From Rhynchopus euleeides (taxonomy: Eukaryota > Euglenozoa > Diplonemea > Diplonemida > Diplonemidae), in contig OY723287.1 in the NCBI GenBank assembly GCA_963210315.1, positions 372,001 through 436,000 on the forward strand: a DNA stretch of 64,000 nucleotides, written 5' to 3'. The translations under genes were made by a program, and so were the position numbers. Of the stretch, positions 20,675 to 32,763 are shown in pieces. The first letter of the stretch is position 1. Every line of letters begins with the position of its first letter. The notes beneath the pieces were generated by a model. It made no database searches. It saw only the letters and a program-made list of their open reading frames with translations, and had not been told where the DNA came from.

Positions 20675-20731
20675 CTGCAGGTTCACCTGCAGCAACCTTG
20701 TTCCGACTTTTGCTTCCTCCAGCTGAGTAAT
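20675..20731 (-). pseudogene. Fragment resembling 3' end of nuclear 18S rRNA
   Basis: On the minus strand the segment reads GGAGGAAGCAAAAGTCGG, then AACAAGGTTGCTGCAGGTGA, then ACCTGCAG. This is the almost invariant 3' terminal block of eukaryotic small-subunit rRNA with a few changes. The GCTG and CAG positions match the form I recall from trypanosomatids, rather than the TCCG/CGG of most eukaryotes. The remainder of the gene is not upstream and no 5.8S follows, so this is a fragment, not a gene. Confidence 0.6.
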
Positions 20732-23700
20732 ATCGCTCGGATTCGCAACGCAACAATTGAAAATCCAGCGAGACGGGGGGGGGGGGGCACAGTACCTTGC
20801 AGGTTTCGCGAGCATCATGCGGGCGACGTGCATCGGGACACACCCAGACGACGACTTCTTCACTGTCCTCTTATGCTTCATTTTACGCGCCTTTCGGTGA
20901 CGGCAGCACAGACAATTAGCACAGGGTACAGGCGAATGCAGGGGGGAGGGGGGGGGGGCGCAGCGAGAGTGTGTGTCCTGTCGGCTGTTGCGGTGGCGGC
21001 TGTGGGCACTGGCAGGGTGAGCGGTGCGTGGAGGGCTGACAGCTGCCCTCTGTGCCAAAACCATACCAGCCTTGGCGCCTGACTCTTCGGTTCGGGGAAG
21101 ACGGGGTGGCAGGGCTGGGCAGGCGTGGGGGTGGGGGGCAGGCGCGTTCGTATAACCCATGAAACAAGCCGGATGGGCCAATGTGGCTGTGTTTCTGCAG
21201 CCCAATCTGGGCCGAAGAAAGAAACAGATGCACATCGCCCCATTTGCGTGTGGCCAGCAAGTGAGTTGGGTCGAGAAAAGCAGAAAAAAAAGGCAGGAGG
21301 ACTAGTCCTGCCCGGGCTGGCAAGGATAGAAGGACAGGGGCTTCGTGCAAGAAGACTGCAACGTGAATATTGGTTAAAAGAGGCGTCAAACCGGCACATT
21401 TTTAACACACAGCAAAGGTCCTTTCGGTTCCTTTAACCTTCGCGGGCCAGGTGGTGATCAATCACGTTTCTTCTTCTTCTTCTTCGTCTTCTTGCTACAG
21501 AAGGCTTCCGTCATCTCAATAAGGGGGGGGGGGGGTGTGGATACGTTGGGCATGTGGAGTGTGCGAGGGAAAGGGAAGGGAACACAATTGTGATCGCGGG
21601 ACATGCATGTGGCGGCGAGTCTTACTGTTTCCCGGGATGTTGGTCGCGCCAAGCGGGAAGCGGCTCTGGTAGCAGGGTGCAAGAAAAAGATATGGATTCG
21701 TGCAAATAGAACAGCTGGGAGTCGTGCAGGACCATCCGTGAAGAAATACGAAAGGTAAACGAGAAAATAGTTTTCGTTGATCGCACGCGCACAGGTGGAG
21801 CAAAAAAAAGATAAGGCGTTGTTTGTGCGCCAAACCCGGGTGAACAAACCTCACGTGTCTTGCCTGATGAAGGTTGGTGTGAATGTGCGCACAGTCATAG
21901 CAACAAAGCAAGGTAGATTGCGTCACCCAAAGCGCTGCCAACTATCTTTTTCACTGTGACAAGCTTCTTGTTGTGTGTGAAAAACGCGCATATAGGGGGG
22001 AATGTCTGGGAATCGCCGGATCCCGGGTTAGGGTACGGCTTCAGGGAAGCCCTGGAAGCAAAATCACAGCCGCATTTTTTTCCCCATTGCCCCGGTTGCT
22101 GCAGGCCCCTTTTGGTTTTCTGCTATGGGGATACGCCTACTGCTGCTCCCGAAGCGTCCGCAGGTACTCCGATCGCTGCTGGCCAGTCCCGATCTTGCTG
22201 TACTGGTCCTTCGCACGTGCCCACTCCGCACCATTCCAGCATCCAACTGCTCTCGCAGTGTGGTATGTCCCATGCACCACCGGGCGCACGGCATGTGTAT
22301 ACCAAGCGCTGTCGCCAAAGCTCCCATCAAGGCTGTTAGACCACCCCCTGTGGGTTGCGTTGTCCTTTTCCAGAGGCATCTTGGTTGGCGGCTTTCGGTG
22401 ACGGCAGCACAGACAATTAGCACAGGGTACAGGCGGACGCAGGGGGCGCAGCGGGAGTGTGTGTCCTGTCGGCTGTTGCGGTGGCGGCTGTGGCACTGGC
22501 AGGGTGAGCGGTGCGCAGGCAGGTTGCCGGGAGGGCTGACAGCTGCCCTCTGTGCCAAAACCATGCCAGCCTTGGCGCCTGACTTCAGTTCGGGGAAGAC
22601 GGGGTGGCGGGGGGCTGGGCAGGCGTGGGGGTGGGGGGGGACAGGTGCTCGTGGCACGCATGGCGCGACATGAGTTTGCTAGGACTGCTAGACGGTTGTT
22701 TTCCTTCCTGGCTGCACCAGCAGGCAGGCAGAGTCGGGGTGGGGGGGGGAATCGTTGCCGCAGCGGTTGTGAGGCCGTGTCGACCACACTTCCAATTGCT
22801 GCACATACAAAGAAAAAACACAACTGTCGGGGGTCGTGCGGGATCATGTCATGTATAGAAGGAATGGGGCTCCCGAGAGATGGTTAGGTTTTCATTTGGG
22901 AGGATCCTTGAAATCGGTAGTGGACAGTAGCGGACAGTAGCGGACAGGGCGGACATTTCCTTGTGGAAAAAGTGCCCGAAAAAAAAATTCGAAAAGGTCC
23001 CCCTTACAGAATTAGCCTTTTTTCAAAAAATCGGAAAATTTCGGGCCGCAATTTGTACCCAAGAAAGTGCCGAATTTTCGGACTTGGTCCGATTTGAACG
23101 ATTTCCGTGCCTCTTGCAACCCCCATGAGGGGGGGGCTGCTGTTTCGGGTTCTTCCGGTGGCACATGCTGGGGTGTCAGGACAGGGAATCCTGCTCGCTG
23201 TACCCGGTGATCCCTGACGCAGCCAGGAAGTGGAGAGCCTTGGAACCCTGGTTGAGGCCTGTAACACCCGGCCTTCCTGCCACTTGTGGCATTGTGGAGT
23301 GGAGGTGGTTATGGAGAAGGTTCTCTCTCCGTCCGGTCAAGCACAACCGTCCTCTCCAGCCAGGGGTCATCTACTTTCCAAACAAGGGCCAGGAACATGC
23401 TCAAACAAACGAATTGATCAGAAAATCTGGCTTGCCGTGGAATCATTGAGCAAAATTTGGGGAGTGATTGCATGGTTTTCAACAGATCTTTACGAAGATG
23501 TTGACTGGAAAACGGCTTTTTTAAAGATCTTTGTAAAATTTTCAATTTTCCTAAGATCTTGGTATTTTTTACTAAGATCTTAGCTAAGATCTTAGTTTTT
23601 CCCCCATATTCCTTGTTGACTGACTGGAGATACACTCCCTGACGAGGCCCAGGACGATTTTTCCTGCCGGCAGCGTACGACACAATGCACGGCGTCAGCA

Positions 23701-23900
23701 AACATATACTGACTGAGAGCGGTTGCGGCTGAACGGTGTTGTGACTGCATTTCATAGCTTACCTTCTCCCCCACAAATCCCTCCTGATCGCAATCTGTGC
23801 CTGTTCCTGAGTGTGTCTTGCTGTCGCCGATGAGCTGCTTGCCGCAAACCCCACCCCAACATGCCTCGCCACAATCATCATCCACAAAGCCAGGGCCATC

Positions 23901-26555
23901 ATGAGTGGGGCAGGTGATCATGACGTGGAAATGGACAGCCTGCCCCCGGCGGACCCCGCGCAGCCGGAGCCTGAACCCCAGCCTGCCCCCGCGGACGAGG
24001 AGCAGGAGGAGGAGCCAGCAGGGCCGCCCGCTCAGGCGGAGCCGCCTGCTCAGGTGGACACGCCTCTAACGCAAGCGGTGGACACGCTGTCCAAGCAGCT
24101 GGGGAAGAAGCGCAAGCCGGCGCTTGTCGACGAGGCTGTGGAGCTGGGCATCTACACGAGGCTTGCGAATGGGGAAGTGCAAGAAGAGGGCAGAAAGCTG
24201 AAGCGGTCAAAGGGGGAGGTGGCGGAGGCTGTGGCGAAGTTCCGGATCCGCAATCGACAGCAGGGGCCTGGGAGTGACACAGTGCCACAGACGCAGGGAC
24301 GGCAGCCCCTTCCCTCCACAGTTGAGAGGCGTGCGGCATCGGCACGGATCGCTGAGAAGGGGGCTGCCGCCAACATTCCGGAGCAGGCGAAGGTGAAGGC
24401 CTACGACCTTGCTGCACCTCTGATAGATGTGATCGACGAGTTCGACACCTGCTCACAGGTGGAGCTCGGCAAGGCACCCGCAGGTTTCATCAACAGAGCG
24501 TCCCTTCTGAGGATGTTTGAAGAGGGGCAGATGGTTCCCGCCTGTCAGACGTGCTCCCGCCTGTGGAACCCCGGGTCCCAGGCCCTTGATGTGCGGGGCC
24601 ACTTCACGGGGGGGAAGCACCTAGACAAGGTGGCGAAGGCGGCTGCCCAGGATGAGGCAGCGCAGAAGACCATCCCTGGGTTGGCTTCACGTCACACGTC
24701 TTGCTTCGAACTCAAGGCGACAAAGGCTGCGCTCTACGCAGGCATCACCCCCGCTGCGCTGCACACCGCCCTTGAGGTTCTCAATGGCATCACCATCCCG
24801 CGGTACGTTCCACGCCTTGGGCCCGTCGTGACGAGGAATAGTCCCAAGGTGATGGAGGAAAGTCGTGCGGCCATCACAGACCGACTCAAGGGGCGGAGGT
24901 GGTCAGTGCTGCACGACTGTGGATCGCTGCTGGGAACGCAGCTGATCTCGATGGTATGTTCAGCACGGAGCTTCAGTGCTGTGCTGGTGGTGCCCCTCAC
25001 TGATGCGCCTGTAGCAACGGTCCTGAAGGAGGAGTGGGAGAAACTGGGCCTGAGCGCCCCAATGATGGTGCGTTCTGATCGCGGCGGGAGAAACGGGGCA
25101 GCAAGCAGGGAGGTCGACGCGGAACTCGGCATCCCGTGGGTGTCGTGCATCCCCCACATCGCCAACAACGCTGCGGATTCCGCTGATAAGTGGCTCAAGA
25201 AGCAGAAACTCGAGTTCTTGGCAAGAGTCGAACTTGGGGATTTCACAGACCCCGCCAGTGGCGTGCTGTCATACGTGCTCGTATCCCTGCTGGATGCCCT
25301 GTTTTCAGGGGAGGACTGCAAGAACAGGGCGCGTCGCTACGTTGAAGCGCAGCAGAAGGTGTTGGAGCCTGCCGGAGCTGACGTGCTGGCAGAACTGGTG
25401 GAGCGGATGAGCGGGATGGCTGCCGTCGCGAAGCCGCGGGAGAAGGAGGCGCTGTTTGCTGTCTACCGCAGCGAGGTCCCCCCGGGGCTGGCGGCCCTCA
25501 CAGAGGCAGCGGACTTCGACGGGTTGCTCGCCGCCGCACGGGGTAAGCTCGCTGAGCTACAGGAGAAGATCCCCGAGAGCGCACCCCCCTGTGTCAGATG
25601 CCCCCTGCTCAGCGACACGCGGTACGAAGCGAGCCTGAAGTGCTACCTGCACTGCCGTGACAGGCTGGCGGCCCTCCACAGCTTCGCGGCTTTGGAGCTC
25701 AAGAACACGCAGAAGCCATGCAGCAGCTTAAATGTTCTGCGAAGCCTGCTGGACCGCTACAGCACTGCCACCCTCCACGCCGACCTCAAGATGATGTGTG
25801 ACAACACGGCACCCCTGCTGCGCGTCTTTCGAAAGTACTCCGACCCCTCTGCCGAGCCGCATGCGCACCAGGTTTGGGGGGACATAGAGGACTGCATCCA
25901 CGACCTCGACGAGGCCGGCGGGATAGCCAGGGGTGAGGCCGAAGAGGCCTACCTCCAGAGAGCCAACACCCACCCCGACCTCTCCGAGAGTGCTTCACCG
26001 GTGGCTGTCCTGCTGAGCGAGTCACTCAAGCGCCTCTGGTGGGGAAATAAAGGAGAGAGCGGGTACTGGTTCTGGCGTGGCGTGCGGCATTTGTGCCCAC
26101 AGCAGGCCCTGCTGATGCAGACATGCAAAACCCTCCTTCCTTTTGAGCAGCTGCAACTTGCCCTCCCTCAGTTCTCAGCTGTTGTCACCGTGGAGGCATG
26201 GAGCACATACCTGGCTGGACTCGGAAAATTCGCGAAAGGCAAACCCACCGGCAAGGACAAGGCCTCAGCTGTCGGCTTCTGGGAGAAGTACACGTCTGCT
26301 GGCGAGGGGCTCCGGTGCCTTTCCCTGGACCTGCTGGCGGTGCCTGCAGCTACCACCGGCTGCGACTCGGTGTTCAGCGTAGGGAAAGATGCTCTTCCTG
26401 CCAACCGCAGCGCCGCAAAGCCTGACGTGATGGCAAGTATCGTGTTTCATCACTGCAACCAGGACCTGGCTGTCAGATACCCACAGAGCCATCTCAGGCA
26501 TTCCTTCCCCAAGGTGAGGAACAACGGTGGTTGCCAGGAAGTTGACCTGTCGTGA
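23901..26555 (+). CDS. hAT-family transposase with BED-type zinc finger
   Basis: The product is predicted to have 884 residues from the ATG at 23901 (MSGAGDHD). An in-frame upstream open stretch lacks a better ATG. After a Pro/Glu/Ala-rich head, a BED-like finger is visible: C215-x2-C218-x15-H234-x5-H240. The nuclease core shows D339 (LHDCGSLLG) and D393 (VRSDRGGRN), followed by CIPHIANNAADS in the place of the usual hAT C-x2-H motif. The third acidic residue I cannot place with confidence. Residues about 793-857 are the hAT dimerisation region (LDLLAVPAATTGCDSVFSVG, then FHHCNQDL). The reading frame is intact. The gene would cut and paste its own element through the CATGG ends. Confidence 0.88.
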   Translation: MSGAGDHDVEMDSLPPADPAQPEPEPQPAPADEEQEEEPAGPPAQAEPPAQVDTPLTQAVDTLSKQLGKKRKPALVDEAVELGIYTRLANGEVQEEGRKLKRSKGEVAEAVAKFRIRNRQQGPGSDTVPQTQGRQPLPSTVERRAASARIAEKGAAANIPEQAKVKAYDLAAPLIDVIDEFDTCSQVELGKAPAGFINRASLLRMFEEGQMVPACQTCSRLWNPGSQALDVRGHFTGGKHLDKVAKAAAQDEAAQKTIPGLASRHTSCFELKATKAALYAGITPAALHTALEVLNGITIPRYVPRLGPVVTRNSPKVMEESRAAITDRLKGRRWSVLHDCGSLLGTQLISMVCSARSFSAVLVVPLTDAPVATVLKEEWEKLGLSAPMMVRSDRGGRNGAASREVDAELGIPWVSCIPHIANNAADSADKWLKKQKLEFLARVELGDFTDPASGVLSYVLVSLLDALFSGEDCKNRARRYVEAQQKVLEPAGADVLAELVERMSGMAAVAKPREKEALFAVYRSEVPPGLAALTEAADFDGLLAAARGKLAELQEKIPESAPPCVRCPLLSDTRYEASLKCYLHCRDRLAALHSFAALELKNTQKPCSSLNVLRSLLDRYSTATLHADLKMMCDNTAPLLRVFRKYSDPSAEPHAHQVWGDIEDCIHDLDEAGGIARGEAEEAYLQRANTHPDLSESASPVAVLLSESLKRLWWGNKGESGYWFWRGVRHLCPQQALLMQTCKTLLPFEQLQLALPQFSAVVTVEAWSTYLAGLGKFAKGKPTGKDKASAVGFWEKYTSAGEGLRCLSLDLLAVPAATTGCDSVFSVGKDALPANRSAAKPDVMASIVFHHCNQDLAVRYPQSHLRHSFPKVRNNGGCQEVDLS

Positions 26556-26601
26556 TGATCTCAGAAACGTCCTCAGTCCTGGGGTTTTCAACTCCGGGGA
26601 T

Positions 26602-26704
<103 letters not shown>

Positions 26705-28023
26705 GGGGGGCGGTCAGTTGCATGTATCAGAAATGTTCCAAGTCATGGGACGGGGTTTTCAACCCCGGGGTTGGGTGAGACTGCTTAGCGAATGAAGGGG
26801 GGAAATGAGGTTTCTAACCCTGTTGGTGAAACAGGAATGGGGTTTTCAACTCCTCCTGTACTGTTTGACGTGATCTATTTGTGCACCCCAAACGCTCTCC
26901 GTTCACGGGACAGCGAAGCCTGCACTCCTGACTGGGATGTGCCGTGTGTCTGTAGTATTCCAGCAAGAATACGAAAGGATATTTGCAAAAAAACTAAGAT
27001 CTTACCTAAGATCTTCGAAAAAAAATACTAAGATCTTAATTTTTGTGATTTTTTCACTAAGATCTTAACAGAAAAAAAATTACGACGACGAAGACATGCT
27101 CGACGGGTTTCGGGAAGAAAAGGGGGTAAGATCTGTTGATAACCATGTGATTGGTGCCCCATTGCTGCATATGACATGTCCATTTTTGACGATTTTTGGG
27201 CAGAATTTGGTGCGTGGGACCTTTCGATTTTCATGAATTTTTCGGAATTTCGTGGGGACCGGTACCCCATTTAAGGGCCAAAAATCTCATTTCCGAGGCC
27301 TGGGAATGGTCGCAGTGGCCTCAGATGTCCAAAAACGTTCAATTGACCTCTCCTCGAAAAAAAATTCGAAAGGTCCCCCCTACTGGCACCCCGGATTAGG
27401 ACATGTCTCTGGGGGTGTCCGGGGGGCATTTTTGGCCCATTTTTGGCTGGGGAAAATGGGCCATTTTTCACGATTTTTTCGGTTTTTTGTCCGGACCGGC
27501 ACCGCATTTGAGGGGCAAAAATCTGATTTCCGAGGCCCGGGAATGGTCGCAGTGGCTTCATTTGGCCAAAAACGTTCAATTTACCCTTCTCCAAAAAAAA
27601 TTCGAAAGGGTCCCCCTACAAATCGCCGGTCTTAGGAGCAAAAAATTTGGGCACCCAGATTTCAAAAATTTTCAAACTATTTTCTGGACCAAAAATCAAA
27701 CTATTGAGGTCCTGGCCGGACATGTCCGGGGGGGGGGGGGGGGGTCAAAATTGGATTTCCCGAATTTCCGGGTCCGGACATGTCCGCCCGGACATCCGGA
27801 CACCAGAAAATGTCCGCCCGGACATGTCCGCCCTGTCCGGGGCGGACATTTCTGGATGTCCGGATGTCCGGGCGGACATGTCCGGGCGGGAAATTCGGGA
27901 AATGTCCGGGGGGGGGGGGGGGGGGGGGGTCCGGGCATGTCCGCCCTGTCCGCCCTGAAATCGCCTAAGGGGCCGGGGGAAATCCAGGAAATTCGGGAAA
28001 TCCAGGAATATGAAGAATCCTCC

Positions 28024-29123
28024 TTGGTCGGTGCAAAATAAATAAACACGTCGCACAGCGCGGCACACCAACACATGTGGGGTTTGGCGGCCTGCCCGAG
28101 CAGGCACACCCTGCCCCCCTCCCTCGCGTGTGGCGGGCAAGCACGGCAATGCCTGCATGGTTTTGAAGAGCCCCGTTGGGGCGTTGCCTTGCCGAGATAA
28201 GCTTTGGGGGGGGGGGGTGTCAACAACCAAACTGCCTGGAGTGAAAAAGACAACCAAGGCAGCCCTGCTTTGTTTGGGTGGGCACTTTGAGTGGGTGGGG
28301 GGGGGGGGGGGGGGGGGGGGTAAAGAGTAGACTGTAGAATTGAGCCCTACTTTGTTTGCTTGTTTGGGTGGGGGTGGGAAGGGGGGACATCCTTTTGGGG
28401 CGGAATGGTGGTGGTTTTACCGGCAATTTTTTTTGCAGTTTTTTTTTGATGTTCTCTTTTTGCCGGCAGGGTATGGCATGGGGGAGGCCATGCTATAGCT
28501 GCTGCAGGAGGAATTAAGAATCCCTCGCACGATCCACACATGCACAGGCCCTAGATTGCAGCGCGGGTGGCACACACCCGGTCACCCCCGCACCCTGCCT
28601 GGCTCGATGCGATCCCCTTATTGCTTTCCTTTAGAGACCTTGGCAACGTTTCCAAAAAAAAACACATCGCGAAACGCAAATAAGAAAATCAAACCCCCTC
28701 CCTCTCCCAGAGAGCAAACAGTCACAACAGGCAGCTAGAAGTCGAAACGGGGTGGGGGGGCCAATAAAGCGTTCAGAACACTGGTGGCGATGACCCCGAA
28801 TGGGGCGTATCATGTTTTTTTTGGCGCTACCTGCCCTGGCCGTTCTGACTTTTGTTTGGGGATGGGGATGGGGGTGGCGGTGGCGGTGGTGGTGTGGGGG
28901 GAAAAAAAAATGGAGCCCGGCGCACTCAATGTGTTTGCTTGTGCAGCCGGGAGTGGGGGGGGGGGGGGGGGCAAGGGTCAACGTTTCGAAGAAAAAAACC
29001 GGGGAGGGAGAGACAGAGAGAGTGCGCAGATGCAGGTTAGGATCACCTGCGGCAAAAAAAAGAGCGGTTTTGCTGTGGCCCCTGCAGAAGGGGGTGGGGG
29101 GGGGGGGGGGGTAGGGGACCAGA
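28024..29123. other. Intergenic, G-run-rich; no gene seen
   Basis: It contains a 24-base G run at 28297-28320 and other G runs near 28206, 28956 and 29095. Open frames are low-complexity Gly, Pro or Arg artefacts. Confidence 0.45.
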
Positions 29124-29124
29124 T

Positions 29125-29816
29125 CACGGTGGGATCTTGTAAATTTTACATGTATAACTACAAGTATATACATGTATTATACATGTATAATACTTGCATG
29201 TCAACTATTATACATGTATAATACATGTATATGCCTGAAATATACATGTAAAATACATGTATATCAAGTAAAAATACAAGTATAATACTTGCATGTCAAC
29301 TATTATACTTGTATTTTTACTTGATATACATGTATTTTACATGTATATTTCAGGCATTTACATGTATTTTACATGTATAATACTTGTCATGCAAGTATTA
29401 TACATGTAAAATACTTGCATGACAAGTAAAATACATGTATAATACTTGCATGACAAGTAAAATACTTGCATGCAAGTAAAATACATGTATTTTACTTGCA
29501 TGCAAGTATTTTACTTGTCATGCAAGTATTTTACATGTATAATACTTGCATGACAAGTATTATACATGTAAAATACATGTAAATGCCTGAAATATACATG
29601 TAAAATACATGTATATCAAGTAAAAATACATGTATAATAGTTGACATGCAAGTATTATACATGTATTTTTACTTGATATACATGTATTTTACATGTATAT
29701 TTCAGGCATATACATGTATTATACATGTATAATAGTTGACATGCAAGTATTATACATGTATAATACATGTATTATACTTGTAGTTATACATGTAAAATTT
29801 ACAAGATCCCACCGTG
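29125..29816. mobile_element. TE3 copy b: uninterrupted palindromic element
   Basis: The ends are inverted repeats starting CACGGTGGGATCTTGTAAAT, flanked by AT. The whole 692 bp is a mosaic of self-complementary words (TACATGTA, CTTGCATGCAAG, TTGACATGCAAGTA) arranged as nested inverted repeats, with a symmetry centre near 29485. Long single-strand hairpins or a cruciform are expected. There is no coding capacity. It serves as the reference for the interrupted copy. Confidence 0.85.
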
Positions 29817-29911
29817 ATGTACTTGAAAAATTTGTAATAAAAATTTTTCCGACCCCAAACAAGGGTTATTGGCACCTAAAATGGGTGTACCCGCCTCAAA
29901 AATATGTCTGG

Positions 29912-30153
29912 GGACCCAATGAAACCGGTTTTTCACACTTAGTCGCCCATTTTCGTCAGCTGATTGAGGGTGTGATATGAGGGTTCTATCCAACAAGGAT
30001 ATCAAGGCGGCACTTTCAAAGTCCTGCCAAGGACCCAATGAAACCGGTTTTTCACACTTAGTCGCCCATTTTCGTCAGCTGATTGAGGGTGTGATATGAG
30101 GGTTCTATCCAACAAGGATATCAAGGCGGCACTTTCAAAGTCCTGCCAAGGAC
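29912..30153. repeat. 119-bp tandem repeat, two copies
   Basis: The unit beginning GGACCCAATGAAACCGG starts at 29912 and again at 30031. By eye the copies differ hardly at all. No gene is involved. Confidence 0.85.
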
Positions 30154-30404
30154 AGCGCCACGTGGGTGTGTGCTTCTGATATATGTTATGTCATCATGTG
30201 AACCCTCCCCAGCGTGTGCCAACATCCCTGACACGCTCACGAAAAGCATGACACGGAGAAAACAGGTGCCGAAACAACCTGCCGAGCACACGGGTGGTGC
30301 CACGTTGATCCACGCAGCGATCTCCCATGACAGGAAGCCTTGTCGCCACGGCAGAGTCGCCGCAGACTGTAGGAGAGGTGTCGCCAGTCACCTTGAGGTT
30401 GCTG

Positions 30405-31590
30405 CCCATTTTCGGCCCGAATTTTTGAAAAATCGGTGAAAAAAGGGGGTTTCGCCCATTATGGGCAAAATCCCGATTTTCATGAAAAAATGACAAAATC
30501 GGGGCAACTAGACCCCATTTTGGGTGGTTTTCGGGTGAAAAACGTACCCTAGACATCCCTGGGGTACATTGTATACCCTCCAGGGCCTCTAGGACCAGTA
30601 GAATCACGTGAAAATGTGTTTTTTTTACCCAAAAAAAGGACCCTGCAACCACCCTGCACACATCCTGCAACCATGTTGCAGGCACACTATAACGCAATAA
30701 CCACCCAGAAACCACTGAGCCTGCCCTATAAGGGGTGTATGGGCCTGTCGGAACAGGTTTTCTACACCGAGTTGCCCAAATTCGGTCCGAGAATTTGAAA
30801 AAACTGTGAAGAACGGGGAATTTGCCCGTATGTGGTAAAAGTCCTAATTTTTATGAAAAAATGACAAAATCGGGGCGACTAGACCCCATTTTGGGTGGTT
30901 TTCGGGTGAAAAACGTACCCTATGCATCCCTGGGGTACATTGTATACTATCCAGGGCCTCTAGGACCAGTAGAAGTGTGTGAAAATGCCTTTTTTTTACC
31001 CAAAAAAGGACCCTGCAACGATGTTGGAGGACCCTGCACACATCCTGCAGCCATGTTGTAGGCACCCTATAACCCTATCACCACCCAGAAACCACTGGGA
31101 ATGCCCTAAAAGGGGTGTATGGGCCTGTCGGAACAGGTTTTCTCCACCGAATTGCCCAAATTCGGTCCGATATTTTGAAAAAACTGTGAAAAATGGGGGT
31201 TTCGCCCATGTGGGGTAAATGTCCCAATTTTACGAAAAAATTATAAAATTTGGGCGACTAGACCCCATGTTGGGTGGTTTTCGGGTGAAAAATGTACCCT
31301 AGGCATCCCTGGGGCACATTGTATACCATCCAGGGCCTCTAGGACCAGTAGAAGTGCGTTAAAATGCACATTTTTACCCAAAAATGACCCTGCAACCACC
31401 TTGCACAGGACTCACCCCAGAAAAGCGAAAAAAATGCCAAAAAAGGCCAAAAATGAGGGTTGGTGGGCCCAAAAGTGGGTAAAAACCTCCGGAAATTCAT
31501 ATCCGGAGTGGGTTTGGGGGTGGGTTGGCACTGTTGACCTCCAGACCTGGATATTTCAAAAAAAATTACAGTTTTTCTCAAGGACATCTG
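30405..31590. repeat. Tandem repeat of about 375 bp, three diverged copies
   Basis: The word CTAGACCCCAT(G/T)TTGGGTGG recurs near 30508, 30879 and 31258, so the units are 371 and 379 bp. Other shared parts are GGGGTACATTGTATAC and CCAGGGCCTCTAGGACCAGT. The copies diverge by point changes and indels. No conserved frame was seen. Confidence 0.8.
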
Positions 31591-31613
31591 GGGGCCTGGG
31601 GGGGGGGGGGGTA

Positions 31614-32761
31614 GGGGGGGTCAAATGGGGGTGACAAACACGATTTTTCAAAAAACCGGCGCAGAGGCCCCAAAGCCCCCGTAAACCCTCCAAACCCCCC
31701 CAGATCGGTCCGGAAACCCATCGAACCCCACTTTTCCACCATTCCGGGCACCTCAGGTGCCCGAATTGGGGTACCTAAATTTTGTGCCACCGTTTGGTAC
31801 CGTACAGTGCCACTGTGTGGGAGGTTGGAAAAGAAAATGCCCCAACACACCACATCTGAGGGTTGCAATGCATGTTGCTTGCCAACCACGTCATCCGGTG
31901 GGTGTCAGGCGCTATGTAGGTGGCATTAGCCAGGTCTTCGATGTGTTCTGGCTTGTATATATACCTCCCTGCCTGCGGCACAGGCACTGCCTTTGTCCCC
32001 CACACCAGCCACAGAGAGCGTATTGTACTCGGTCCACGGTTGCTGATTCATTGTGATGCGTTGTATCCTCGAGTGAACGTCACACACTAGTGGCACCACC
32101 ACCCGCCATCCGAGAGCTGTATTGACTTTGCGCGCTTCCGTTGTATTCACCTCGCCACGCATATTGCACCGTTCAGTACCAGTGCTCTTGGGCCAGGCAA
32201 AGTAGACCGCAGCAACTACCAATTCTGGCACAATGGGTACCACGACAGCGCACTTCATGTGTTCCCGGAATGTACAGCTCGTGTTGCAACAGTCGTTGTC
32301 AACACATCCCGGTTGTGGAGCACTGCTGCACAGGAATCACACGACCATCTGGACTGTTCCGTACCTACAGGCAGCCTCCCGGTGCATGGTGGCAGGGAGG
32401 TATATATACAAGCCAGAACACATCGAAGACCTGGCTAATGCCACCTACATAGCGCCTGACACCCACCGGATGACGTGGTTGGCAAGCAACATGCATTGCA
32501 ACCCTCAGATGTGGTGTGTTGGGGCATTTTCTTTTCCAACCTCCCACACAGTGGCACTGTACGGTACCAAACGGTGGCACAAAATTTAGGTACCCCAATT
32601 CGGGCACCTGAGGTGCCCGGAATGGTGGAAAAGTGGGGTTCGATGGGTTTCCGGACCGATCTGGGGGGGTTTGGAGGGTTTACGGGGGCTTTGGGGCCTC
32701 TGCGCCGGTTTTTTTGAAAAATCGTGTTTGTCCACGTAAAAGGGTGGCATTTGACCCCCCC
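31614..32761. mobile_element. Fold-back element with pogo-like ends
   Basis: Long inverted arms (31614-31973 and 32391-32761) surround a 417-bp loop. The ends GGGGGGGTCAAAT are flanked by TA on both sides and resemble the pogo-like ends (CAGGGGGGGGTCAAATAA). Each arm can encode, outward from the loop, a stretch including YKPEHIEDLANATYIAP, so the arms probably came from a coding sequence. No intact gene remains. Confidence 0.8.
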
Positions 32762-32763
32762 TA

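Larger units (their letters stand above)
20513..22895. other. Intergenic region with a 240-bp duplication; no clear gene
   Basis: Bases about 20895-21130 recur at 22393-22640, sharing GGTGACGGCAGCACAGACAA and GACAGCTGCCCTCTGTGCC. Indels in G runs break every common frame, so this is not protein conservation. Minus-strand open frames here are Pro/Cys-rich and I do not trust them. A hairpin element (copy c) lies near 20557 and an 18S-like fragment at 20675-20731. Confidence 0.45.

Noticed and set aside
22024..22036. Telomere-like GGGTTAGGGT
   Set aside because: A single occurrence without tandem repetition, so not a telomeric array.
22137..22847. Minus-strand frame ending ARAKDQYSKIGTGQQRSEYL
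   Set aside because: The end looks protein-like, but the rest is Pro/Cys-rich. The related copy at 20895-21130 has frame-breaking indels, so I could not support a gene.
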